This document shows positions 7,701 through 14,401 of a stretch of 17,590 nucleotides of DNA, in pieces. Both the position numbers and the translations under genes were made by a program. The notes below the pieces were generated by a model, which did no database searches, had not been told where the DNA came from, and worked only from the letters and a program-made list of their open reading frames with translations. Each line of letters opens with the position of its first letter. The stretch's first letter is position 1. The DNA lies in assembly GCA_041609895.1 (NCBI GenBank), contig JBFIPX010000056.1:1-17590 (forward strand), in the 5' to 3' direction. Origin of the DNA: JAHHLP01 sp041609895. GTDB taxonomy: Bacteria > Bacteroidota > Rhodothermia > Rhodothermales > JABDKH01.

Positions 7701-8126
7701 CTACATATCAAATATGATCTGTACCCGCCATTCGTTTCGATCGTGGATGATCTTCATGTCGTGGAACGTCACTGCTTTGATCTCGCATTCAATCGTATGC
7801 CGAGCCGGGTCGTAAGTCTCGCCGGATGCGCGGGCAATCAAGTGATGCTCATCAATCGCCTGGATTTCCACGGCCCCGAGAACGAAGCGCTCCACCTGGT
7901 GCAGGTAGTTCAACTCGGACAGCCACCGCACCAAGAGGGCATCACGATCCGGCGCCTCAACCAACACGCACTTCTCGACGTCGCATGTGACCGCATCCGC
8001 CGATACGAGAATCGAGAACATACCGGCCGCCGCTCGCTCGAACAGCAACTTCTCGGTCGGCGCCCTCACCTCGATGCCGACGTCGGCCGTGTGGTCGATC
8101 TCCCGAAGCCAGTCAAACTCAGACAT
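7701..8126 (-). CDS. Archease, activator of RtcB
   Basis: This 141-residue protein has the standard length of archease, the co-factor that speeds guanylylation of RtcB and allows multiple turnover. The N-terminal IDHTADVGIEV (10-20) holds the metal-coordinating Asp residues. The C-terminal half has the family pattern EIKAVTFHDMKI (115-126) and ends WRVQIIFDM, with the conserved Asp at 140. The family usually ends in Asp-Ile or Asp-Leu, so the terminal Met is a small variation. It lies directly upstream of rtcB on the same strand with a 33-base gap, so the two are very likely co-transcribed and work together. The Shine-Dalgarno site is poor (GTGAGC, 4-9 bases upstream). Confidence 0.95.
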   Translation of the reverse strand: MSEFDWLREIDHTADVGIEVRAPTEKLLFERAAAGMFSILVSADAVTCDVEKCVLVEAPDRDALLVRWLSELNYLHQVERFVLGAVEIQAIDEHHLIARASGETYDPARHTIECEIKAVTFHDMKIIHDRNEWRVQIIFDM

Positions 8127-8176
8127 TCAGCTCACGGCTGTGAACGCGCATTCCGCCAGCACGATCATTTGATGAG

Positions 8177-8228
8177 TCGGGCCGAACATCTTCCATACAG
8201 GTTATCAACCTGTCGGATTCCGGCCCGA
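8177..8228. promoter_or_regulatory. Nested perfect palindrome between hsp20 and archease genes
   Basis: The outer arms TCGGGCCG (8177-8184) and CGGCCCGA (8221-8228) are perfect 8-bp complements. Inside them is a second perfect repeat, ACAGGTT-ATC-AACCTGT (8197-8213). The transcript would fold into a 52-base stem, internal loop and stem. It lies about 50 bases upstream of the archease start and about 100 bases past the hsp20 stop. Neither strand shows a T run after it. It could be a terminator of hsp20, an operator for the archease-rtcB operon, or a leader RNA structure; the sequence does not decide. Confidence 0.5.
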
Positions 8229-8332
8229 TCACGACTACGGTAAGCTAGTAAGAACGGCCAGAATGCGATAGAGATCTGTTTCCGCCTTTTCTCGACGGGC
8301 GATGGCCGAGCCAACGGTCCGCCGGTTAAATC

Positions 8333-8779
8333 TCAGCCGACCTTAACGTCGATCTTTCTCGGCTTGACTTCTTCTACCTTGGGCACGCGGACAATCAGTT
8401 CGCCATCCTTGAAGGTAGCCTCAACCTTTTGGGCATCGGCCATCTTCGGAAGCCGAACGCTGCGGTAGAAGCTTCCGAAGGTGCGTTCGACTCTCAGGAA
8501 GTTCTCGTCTTCGTCGCGCTTCGTCTCCTTGCGCTCGCCACTGACTGTCAGTTCGTGGTCGGTCACGTCGACCTTGATCCCCTCCCGTGGTACACCGGGT
8601 ACATCCATGCGGATGATGTACACGTCATCCTTTTCCGACATGTCCATCCGAGGTGCCCACACGTCCGAGAGCATTTCCTCTCCGTCACCCACCGACGAGA
8701 ACACGTCGCTGAACAGGCGATCTACCTCTCGGCGGAGATTCCGAATCGGAGTGATCGCACGGGACACTTTCTCTGCCAT
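8333..8779 (-). CDS. Small heat-shock protein, Hsp20/alpha-crystallin family
   Basis: This 148-residue protein has the usual three-part layout. The N-terminal arm (1-41) contains REVDRLFSDVFSS. The alpha-crystallin domain spans about 42-134, including YIIRMDVPGV (54-63), DHELTVSGERK (74-84) and the hallmark ATFKDGELIVRVPK (121-134). The C-terminal tail carries the Ile-x-Val motif (I143-D-V145) that docks neighbouring dimers in oligomers. Such proteins hold unfolding clients without ATP in the cytoplasm. GAGGTGA (8784-8790 on plus coordinates) 4 bases before the ATG, with the core GAGG 7 bases away, supports the start. It appears to be transcribed alone, from the 386-base gap it shares with the divergent five-gene operon. 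I saw no CIRCE element. Confidence 0.96.
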   Translation of the reverse strand: MAEKVSRAITPIRNLRREVDRLFSDVFSSVGDGEEMLSDVWAPRMDMSEKDDVYIIRMDVPGVPREGIKVDVTDHELTVSGERKETKRDEDENFLRVERTFGSFYRSVRLPKMADAQKVEATFKDGELIVRVPKVEEVKPRKIDVKVG

Positions 8780-9165
8780 GACTTCACCTCATTGGTAAAA
8801 TCTACAAATCTGGCGTGCCGGCGCCCCATTAAACGGGCCAGCACACCCGTCGACGTTAGGTAGCCGATTAGGCGCAATCCGGTTGCGAGGGGAAATTCCG
8901 AATACGTGTAGGCCAAATGCAGAAACGCGTGTAGGCAGCCTTTCGAGTCTCGTTCGACGGCGCTACCGCCAGGTAACTCGAGTGTCTTTACCCACCAAAG
9001 CGAGCGTAACCGAAGAACGGGACACACGAGTATGACTTTCGAGACACGACTGCAAATCTAGTTGGATTGTCGGGTTCACCTGCTCCTTGGTGCGAGAAGT
9101 TATGCCCGGCGACAAAATTCAGAGTCGCCGCAGAACCATAACGAACACCAAACGCGCAGGATAGA
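8780..9165. other. Divergent intergenic region between hsp20 and the SDR operon
   Basis: The gap must hold promoters in both directions, but no strong -35/-10 or -33/-7 pair could be picked by eye. A hairpin-forming sequence at 8817-8842 (GCCGGC/GCCAGC arms; GCUGGC pairs GCCGGC with one G-U in the minus-strand RNA) would lie in the hsp20 leader, about 38 bases before the ATG. A minus-strand frame across this gap has no support as a gene. Confidence 0.45.
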
Positions 9166-10146
9166 ATGAAAGCAGTAGTCACAGGAGGCGCGGGGTTCGT
9201 CGGAAGCCATCTCATCGAACGGCTTGCGGACGAAGGAGCCGAGGTAGTCTGCATCGAGCGCCCGCAGGCCTCCGCGGAGCAGCTCAATGGAACACCGGTC
9301 GAGTTTCACGACTGCGGACTAAACGATGAGGACGAACTCACGACGTGTCTACGAGGCGCGGACGTGGTATTTCATCTGGGTGCTCTCACGCAGGCACGTG
9401 TGCCCGAGGATTTCTATCGCGTGAATACCGATGGAACGGCGGCCGTGCTTCGCGCGGCCTCGAGACAGAAATCACCTCCGCTGTTCATCTTTGCCTCCTC
9501 TATCGCGGCACTTGGTCCGTGCAATGGAAACGGTGACCTCACCGACCGATCAGTTCCCCATCCGCTGTCGCACTATGGGAACTCCAAACTCCTTGCCGAA
9601 GCGGTTGTCCACTCGTATTCGGACTTGGTGCCTTCGGTCGTTTTTCGTCTCTCGTCTGTGTACGGTCCGCGCGAAATGGCCGTACTGAAGCTTTTCCGGA
9701 TGATCAAGTATGGCCTGGCTCTGACAGTTGGTCCGTGGACGCGGCAGGTAAGCCTGCTGTATGTCGACGACCTCGTGGAGGCCTTCGTCAGGGCAGCCGA
9801 GATACCGCACGACGTAGCCGGCGAGACGTTTTGCCTTGCTCATCCGACACCGACCACGTGGGAGCAATTCGCACTGACGATAGGGCGCGTCATCAATCGA
9901 CAACCACGCCTGCTCAGCATCCCAAAACCGATAGCGAAGGGAATTGCTGTTTCCGCCGAGATTGCGGCGCGGCTTCACGGTTCCGCAGCCATTCTCAATC
10001 GCGAACGAGTGCGTGAAATCTCACAGGACCGCTGGGTTTGCGACGTTTCAAAAACGATTAACACCGTTGGCTATATGCCGGCGTGGCCGGTCGAACGAGG
10101 CGTCGCGGAAACGGCCGAGTGGTATAGACGGGCGGGGTGGATATGA
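9166..10146 (+). CDS. NAD-dependent epimerase/dehydratase (extended SDR), operon gene 1
   Basis: This 326-residue protein is an extended short-chain dehydrogenase/reductase. It has the Rossmann motif TGGAGFVG (6-13) and an acidic residue after the second strand (Glu31 in CIERP), which favours NAD. It also has FHLGALT (69-75), the Ser pair at 111-112 in IFASSIAALG, the catalytic YGNSK (Tyr137, Lys141) and RLSSVYGP (161-168). The family covers sugar epimerases, 3-beta-hydroxysteroid-type dehydrogenases and bacterial ceramide reductase. The substrate is not readable, though the operon points to a lipid or lipid-linked sugar. AGGA sits 4 bases before the ATG. It is the first of five plus-strand genes and its stop overlaps the next start by 4 bases (ATGA). 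It is a paralogue of the gene at 11075, with the same length. Confidence 0.9.
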   Translation: MKAVVTGGAGFVGSHLIERLADEGAEVVCIERPQASAEQLNGTPVEFHDCGLNDEDELTTCLRGADVVFHLGALTQARVPEDFYRVNTDGTAAVLRAASRQKSPPLFIFASSIAALGPCNGNGDLTDRSVPHPLSHYGNSKLLAEAVVHSYSDLVPSVVFRLSSVYGPREMAVLKLFRMIKYGLALTVGPWTRQVSLLYVDDLVEAFVRAAEIPHDVAGETFCLAHPTPTTWEQFALTIGRVINRQPRLLSIPKPIAKGIAVSAEIAARLHGSAAILNRERVREISQDRWVCDVSKTINTVGYMPAWPVERGVAETAEWYRRAGWI

Positions 10147-11078
10147 GAGGGCAACCTGAACTAAACGCGGCCGACCGTGTCGTGGTCGGATACAACCTGA
10201 TTTTTGCCGCAGTATGGTTGATTGCCTCGACGGGCTATAGCGCCGGCCTGCTACTCGCGGGTATGCACGTCAGCCTCGGGGCGCTCCCACTGATTGCCAG
10301 TCGCATCGACCCGACACATTCTCGTGCAGCCGCGGTCATCCGAGATGTGTATCCGCTGTTCCTCGTGGTTCTCTTCTGGAGCGAGATGGGACTCGTCCGT
10401 CAGGAGCTGCACAGTGCAGGTAACGACGCTCACATCGTCGCGCTTGAATTGCAGATGACTGCGACAAGCCCGCATCAGGTGCTCGCACAAACGGTCTCCT
10501 GGGCGTGGTTTGCTGAGCTAATGTCCGCCATGTACACGCTCTACTACCCGATGGTCTTCTTGACGCCAGTCGTGGTTGCACTCAGAGGGCGGCGGGCGGC
10601 CGCGCGGGACATTGTGTACACACTTACCGTGGCGTACTGCGCCTGCTACCTGTCATACCTCCTGTTCCCTGTGGACGGGCCCAGAAGATTTCTAGGTACC
10701 GTTGCCAGCGCCGGTACGGACAGTTGGGTCTATGGCTTTGTCTCCATGCTGGTACACGCCGGTGATTCCATCGGTACTGCTTTTCCTAGTTCTCATGTTG
10801 TCGGTGCCGTCACGATGGCGCTGTTGGCCCGGAGATGGTTTAGCCGACAGACCGCTTTGTTGTTTCAGCTGGAGGCTGCGGGCGTGATGGCGTCGACCGT
10901 TTACTGCCAGCATCACTACCTCACTGACATGATTGCAGGGTTCGGCGTGGCGCTATTCGTGTTCTTCGTAGCCGCGCCTACGCTGAAGCGGAGTCTTAGC
11001 GGGGTAAGTCGGTCGCATCAACACCTACTGCGCCCTCCATCAAAAAGACCATATTCCGTTTCGGAGGCGAAGACATGA
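10143..11078 (+). CDS. PAP2-superfamily membrane enzyme, inositol-phosphoceramide-synthase-like
   Basis: This 311-residue protein has about six hydrophobic segments and the three phosphatase signatures of the PAP2 superfamily in the form seen in Aur1/IPC-synthase-like members. They are FPVDGPRRF (175-183), FPSSH with His218, and STVYCQHHY..D (about 251-262, likely catalytic His258 and Asp262). Members transfer or remove lipid phosphate groups by a phospho-His intermediate at the membrane surface. Aur1-type proteins move a phospho-inositol headgroup to ceramide. Which lipid is used here is unknown. The ATG at 10143 is preferred to the GTG at 10137: it overlaps the previous stop as ATGA and follows GGGGTGG at a good distance. 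Its own stop overlaps the next gene, again as ATGA. The basic, polar C-terminal tail of about 30 residues is likely cytoplasmic. Confidence 0.85.
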   Translation: MRGQPELNAADRVVVGYNLIFAAVWLIASTGYSAGLLLAGMHVSLGALPLIASRIDPTHSRAAAVIRDVYPLFLVVLFWSEMGLVRQELHSAGNDAHIVALELQMTATSPHQVLAQTVSWAWFAELMSAMYTLYYPMVFLTPVVVALRGRRAAARDIVYTLTVAYCACYLSYLLFPVDGPRRFLGTVASAGTDSWVYGFVSMLVHAGDSIGTAFPSSHVVGAVTMALLARRWFSRQTALLFQLEAAGVMASTVYCQHHYLTDMIAGFGVALFVFFVAAPTLKRSLSGVSRSHQHLLRPPSKRPYSVSEAKT

Positions 11079-12055
11079 AAGAGCCGATCCTGGTAACAGG
11101 AGCCACGGGTTTTGTCGGGTCGTACCTCGTGCGTCGACTTGTTGACAACGGTAGGCGCGTCCGCGCCTTGGTTCGCTCCCCCGAGAAGCTCGCACCGCAA
11201 CTCCGCAACAGAGTCGAGGTCGCGGTATGCGATCTCACCATCGACAGTGCGCATCGCCGAATTCTGGAGGCCGTGTCCGGGTGCAGTAGCGTATTGCATC
11301 TTGCGGCCGTGGCCAAGGCGTGGTCTCCAGCACCCGAGGAGTTTACAAAGGTGAACGTCGAGGCGGTGAGATCCCTGCTGGAGGCGGCCACAATCAACGA
11401 CATAGATACATTCGTTCACGTCTCCACAATTCTGACTCTACCGCCATATCGGCCGGCACAACTGAACGGCCCCTCGACCGCATTGTCTGACTACGAACTC
11501 TCCAAGATGGCGGGAGAGCGCCTCGTTGAGGAATATTCGCGATCGGGTCGCCACACAGTTATCGTTCACCCGACTCGGATCTACGGCCCGGGACCTCTGA
11601 CGGACGCTAATGCCGTGTCCCAACTCGTCGCGATGTACCTGAAGGGACAGTTTCGCTTCACGCTCAAAGACGGCGACATCATATCAAACTACGTGCATGC
11701 TGATGACGTGGCTGCCGGTATAATACTTGCCGCCGAGCGCGGCCAACACGGAGCTCACTACGTCCTTGGCGGAGAGAACGCTTCATTCTCTGATCTGCTG
11801 GGAACGATCGATTCGATCTGTGGACGGCCGCGGCACGTATTTCGGATACCGCCTCCCGTGGCGCTGGTCGGGGCACGGCTCGCCGAGGCATGGGGACGAC
11901 TCGGCGGGACAGCACCACTGACGCCCGCCTGGATTCGAGTCTTCCTCGAGGACCGGCGCGTCGACCTCGAGGAGACGCGTCAGCAACTCGGCTACGCGCC
12001 GCGAAGCCTGCACAACGGTCTAGAGCAGACCATCGCATGGATAGGTGAGCAGTAA
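11075..12055 (+). CDS. NAD(P)-dependent epimerase/reductase (extended SDR), operon gene 3
   Basis: This second 326-residue SDR has the Rossmann motif TGATGFVG (8-15). After the second strand it has ALVRS, and that Arg (34) suggests NADPH, unlike the acidic residue in operon gene 1. Next come LHLAAVA (74-80), the catalytic Ser117 in HVSTIL, YELSK (Tyr140, Lys144) and HPTRIYGPG (165-173). YVHADDVAAG and YVLGGEN further on are typical of the 3-beta-HSD/dihydroflavonol-reductase-like branch, which also includes the hopanoid-associated HpnA type. The substrate is unknown. GGAGG, 7 bases before the ATG, lies inside the end of the PAP2 gene. The reading frames overlap by 4 bases, so translation is probably coupled. 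The stop shares one base with the next start (TAATG). Confidence 0.9.
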   Translation: MKEPILVTGATGFVGSYLVRRLVDNGRRVRALVRSPEKLAPQLRNRVEVAVCDLTIDSAHRRILEAVSGCSSVLHLAAVAKAWSPAPEEFTKVNVEAVRSLLEAATINDIDTFVHVSTILTLPPYRPAQLNGPSTALSDYELSKMAGERLVEEYSRSGRHTVIVHPTRIYGPGPLTDANAVSQLVAMYLKGQFRFTLKDGDIISNYVHADDVAAGIILAAERGQHGAHYVLGGENASFSDLLGTIDSICGRPRHVFRIPPPVALVGARLAEAWGRLGGTAPLTPAWIRVFLEDRRVDLEETRQQLGYAPRSLHNGLEQTIAWIGEQ

Positions 12056-12774
12056 TGAAAACGCATCGCATTCATCTACCAGCCTTTAGCGCATCTGAAT
12101 GGCGATCGTCCGTCTTGACGCTAACAGCCACAGTCGTGCTTATCGGGCACTACTATCTCGGGCGACCGGACGTTATTGGCGTATTCTCTGACTCCAGAGG
12201 CTGGTCCGTCATGACGCCAGGATCCCTGTCACCCTTTGGCCACTTCGCGGCGTCTTTCATCCTTCTTGCGGTCATCCCCGTTCTCGTTGGTAAATGGCTC
12301 TGCGGTCTGCGACTTGAGGAGATGGGACTCGGTAGGGGCAACTGGCGTCAAGGCATGGGATGGCTCGCCGTCGGGATTCCAATTGCCGTGTTCGCGGGGT
12401 GGACCGCCGGAGGACAGCCGGGAATGCGCGCCGTCTACCCGCTGGACCCCGGAATGATGGAGAACTTGCCTCGCTTCGCCGGCTACGCGACGGCTGCCTT
12501 CCTGTACTACGGGTCGTGGGAGATTCTCTTTCGCGGCGTTCTGCTCTTCGGGCTCGCCGGCCGCATTGGCAGTGTCAACGCAAACGGCGTACAGACCGCG
12601 CTCTCGGTTACGGCGCACTTCGGTCGAAGCATCATGGAAACAGCGTCTGCCGTTCCTGGCGGTCTCATCTTCGGCTGCGTGTCACTTCGACTGAACTCTA
12701 TTTGGTACATCGCGATCATTCATTGGACGCTCGGCATGAGCACGGAGTGGTTCGCCGCTGTGCCGCAACCCTAA
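12055..12774 (+). CDS. CPBP (CAAX/Abi-like) membrane protein, variant motif, operon gene 4
   Basis: This 239-residue polytopic protein has hydrophobic stretches at about 20-35, 62-82, 100-117, 142-152, 160-170, 200-222 and 219-235. The central motif WEILFRGVLLFGL (155-167) is the EExxxR motif of the CPBP family with Trp in place of the first Glu. AHFGRSIMET (187-196) takes the place of the FxxxH motif, and IIHW (221-224) supplies the last His. Canonical members are glutamate-dependent intramembrane proteases. Here the first Glu and the Asn after the last His (Gly227) are missing, but Glu156, Arg160, His188, Glu195 and His223 remain. As I recall, a WExxFRG/HxGKxxxE subgroup exists, so this may be a lineage form rather than decay. 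Start overlaps the preceding stop by one base; GGTGAG is about 5 bases upstream. Confidence 0.78.
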   Translation: MKTHRIHLPAFSASEWRSSVLTLTATVVLIGHYYLGRPDVIGVFSDSRGWSVMTPGSLSPFGHFAASFILLAVIPVLVGKWLCGLRLEEMGLGRGNWRQGMGWLAVGIPIAVFAGWTAGGQPGMRAVYPLDPGMMENLPRFAGYATAAFLYYGSWEILFRGVLLFGLAGRIGSVNANGVQTALSVTAHFGRSIMETASAVPGGLIFGCVSLRLNSIWYIAIIHWTLGMSTEWFAAVPQP

Positions 12775-12798
12775 GGACTGAAACCGCTAAATCTGACC

Positions 12799-13629
12799 AT
12801 GCAAAGAAGATCCTTCATACGTCTGGGAGCCACGGCGCTCACGAGCCTGCTGCTACCGTACGTGGGATGGCCATACGGTCTTCGGTCTACCCACGACATC
12901 TACAACATTGGAATCAGAAAGGGCCTACTGGGACGGGGTCGCATCGTCGGTCACCTTCAGATACTTACGGGGGACTCCCGATACAGCATTTCGCTATGGG
13001 CTGAGAAGATCACCAAGAAACTGCTGTTTCTCCCGATCGGTAAAGACACCGAAGAGGAGGCAATGGATTTGATTCTCGATGACGAACACGTCAATCCACT
13101 TCGAATCACCTTTACCGCTTTCGGAAGGGTGAACGGCGACATTCTTGTATCTGAGGGAGTTGTCGTTACCGACAAGAAGGATGGTGCCATTGTTAGCCGG
13201 CTTACAATCGATGACACCGAGCCCGGACGGACGCTCGCGACCTACTCAACGATCGGACATCATACGGTGTCGCGAAGTTTTGACGGCCGACTCCTGGACC
13301 CCCTGACCGGACTCGTTTCAATCGGCCGCGGTCAAGCTCAGGTATGCACGGTTTCAGTGCGTACGAAGGGTGACCGCATCGACCTTGATTCACGTAATCT
13401 CTCGGGTACCGAGACGAGCGATCAGTATGTCGTACTCGGTACAGGCCCCCGCCAAGCCGGTCGTTTCTGGGACTTCAGGAGCGATACGAGACTACAGTAC
13501 TCGGACGGCCGCATCTCACGAATGAAGATTGACCGGTACAACCTCTTTTCGTCGATAGATATCAGGCACGACCGAGTCGCAGAGCTCGTCGATCTTGGTC
13601 TGGACCATGTGTACGCCGGAAGGCTCTGA
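12799..13629 (+). CDS. Exported beta-rich protein with Tat-like signal, operon gene 5
   Basis: This 276-residue protein starts MQRRSFIRLGATAL; RRSFIR fits the twin-arginine pattern (R-R-x-F-hydrophobic-K/R) and is followed by the hydrophobic LGATALTSLLLPYV. This suggests export to the periplasm in a folded state, or a Sec signal with a paired Arg. The rest is mostly alternating beta-type sequence with no cofactor motif and no cysteine pair that I can place. The layout is faintly like DUF3108-type periplasmic proteins: an opening ...YNIGIRKGLLGRGRI, an LLDPLTGLVSIGRG stretch in the middle, and a strand-rich end. I do not claim membership. It begins 24 bases after gene 4, so it is probably the last gene of the same transcript. 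The Shine-Dalgarno site is poor (AAGGA 21 bases away). The function is unknown; context suggests an envelope role. Confidence 0.78.
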   Translation: MQRRSFIRLGATALTSLLLPYVGWPYGLRSTHDIYNIGIRKGLLGRGRIVGHLQILTGDSRYSISLWAEKITKKLLFLPIGKDTEEEAMDLILDDEHVNPLRITFTAFGRVNGDILVSEGVVVTDKKDGAIVSRLTIDDTEPGRTLATYSTIGHHTVSRSFDGRLLDPLTGLVSIGRGQAQVCTVSVRTKGDRIDLDSRNLSGTETSDQYVVLGTGPRQAGRFWDFRSDTRLQYSDGRISRMKIDRYNLFSSIDIRHDRVAELVDLGLDHVYAGRL

Positions 13630-13669
13630 AAATGAGCGGCATACTGGCGGAAGCGGCCTAACTCCCGAA

Positions 13670-14353
13670 CTACACCAATCTCTCTCGCACGGCCTTCGCA
13701 ACAGCGCCGGACTGATTGTGCACGTGCAGCTTCGCGTAGATATTGCGGAAGTGGCTGTCGATCGTGTGGGGACTCAGGTTGATCGCCGCAGCGATTTCCC
13801 GTTTTGACTTGCCTTCCACCAGATGTTCGAGAATCTCCTTTTCTCTGTCGGACAGTCCATAATCAGACACAGGTGGCGACATCTCGGTAAACATGTTCAG
13901 AACGCGTCGTGCTATCTGGCCGTCCATCGCAGCCCCACCGGAAAGCACGGCACGCAGTCCGGTCATTATCTCCGCCTTCGGGGACGACTTGAGCAAATAT
14001 CCTGATGCGCCGTTACAAATTGCCCTGAAGATCTTGTCGTTATCCTGGTGAACGGTGAGCATTACAACCGGCAGCGAGGGAGCGACCGCCTTCACTTTTC
14101 CGACTCCTGCAATCCCGTCCATCCCCGGCATTTCGATGTCCATGAGCATCAGATCCGGCAACCCACCTCCCTCGAGCATGCGGAGGGCGGGACCACACTC
14201 AGCAAATGTCTCGGTACATCGCAGGCCGTCTGCGGCATCCACAAGCGCAGACACCGCATCACGGTATAACTCATTATCCTCAACCAGCCAGATCGTCGCT
14301 TCACCTGCGTGACCGACGTCCGGTTCGTCGCTATCTGACACGGATGATATCAT
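13670..14353 (-). CDS. NarL/FixJ-type response regulator (REC + LuxR HTH)
   Basis: This 227-residue protein has a receiver domain at about 19-135 with acidic Glu25-Asp26, phospho-acceptor Asp72 in LMDIEMPGMDG, Thr100 and Lys122 in YLLKSS. A LuxR-type helix-turn-helix follows at 167-225: LSDREKEILEHLVEGKSKREI, then SPHTIDSHFRNIYAKL. The phosphorylated form is expected to dimerise and bind DNA. It lies 48 bases downstream of the histidine kinase on the same strand, so the two form a cognate pair and very likely one transcript. No good Shine-Dalgarno site precedes the ATG at 14353, so the first ~18 residues, which are polar and outside the domain, could be shorter in reality. Its target genes are not visible from this sequence. 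Confidence 0.93.
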   Translation of the reverse strand: MISSVSDSDEPDVGHAGEATIWLVEDNELYRDAVSALVDAADGLRCTETFAECGPALRMLEGGGLPDLMLMDIEMPGMDGIAGVGKVKAVAPSLPVVMLTVHQDNDKIFRAICNGASGYLLKSSPKAEIMTGLRAVLSGGAAMDGQIARRVLNMFTEMSPPVSDYGLSDREKEILEHLVEGKSKREIAAAINLSPHTIDSHFRNIYAKLHVHNQSGAVAKAVRERLV

Positions 14354-14401
14354 TTAGAGAACCTGCGGAGATCCGGCACGGAAACAGCCCGATCCCCTAA
14401 T

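Noticed and set aside
7290..8243. 317-codon plus-strand frame across archease and the start of rtcB
   Set aside because: It is antisense to two genes with complete, conserved active sites and its translation is His/Arg-rich without family features.
8429..8863. 144-codon plus-strand frame over hsp20
   Set aside because: It mirrors the Hsp20 gene, whose alpha-crystallin signatures are unmistakable.
8722..9027. 101-codon minus-strand frame upstream of hsp20
   Set aside because: It overlaps the hsp20 start on the same strand in another frame and has no family pattern.
12360..13004. 214-codon plus-strand frame spanning the CPBP-like and exported protein genes
   Set aside because: Arg-rich shadow frame that overlaps two supported genes and has no ribosome-binding site.
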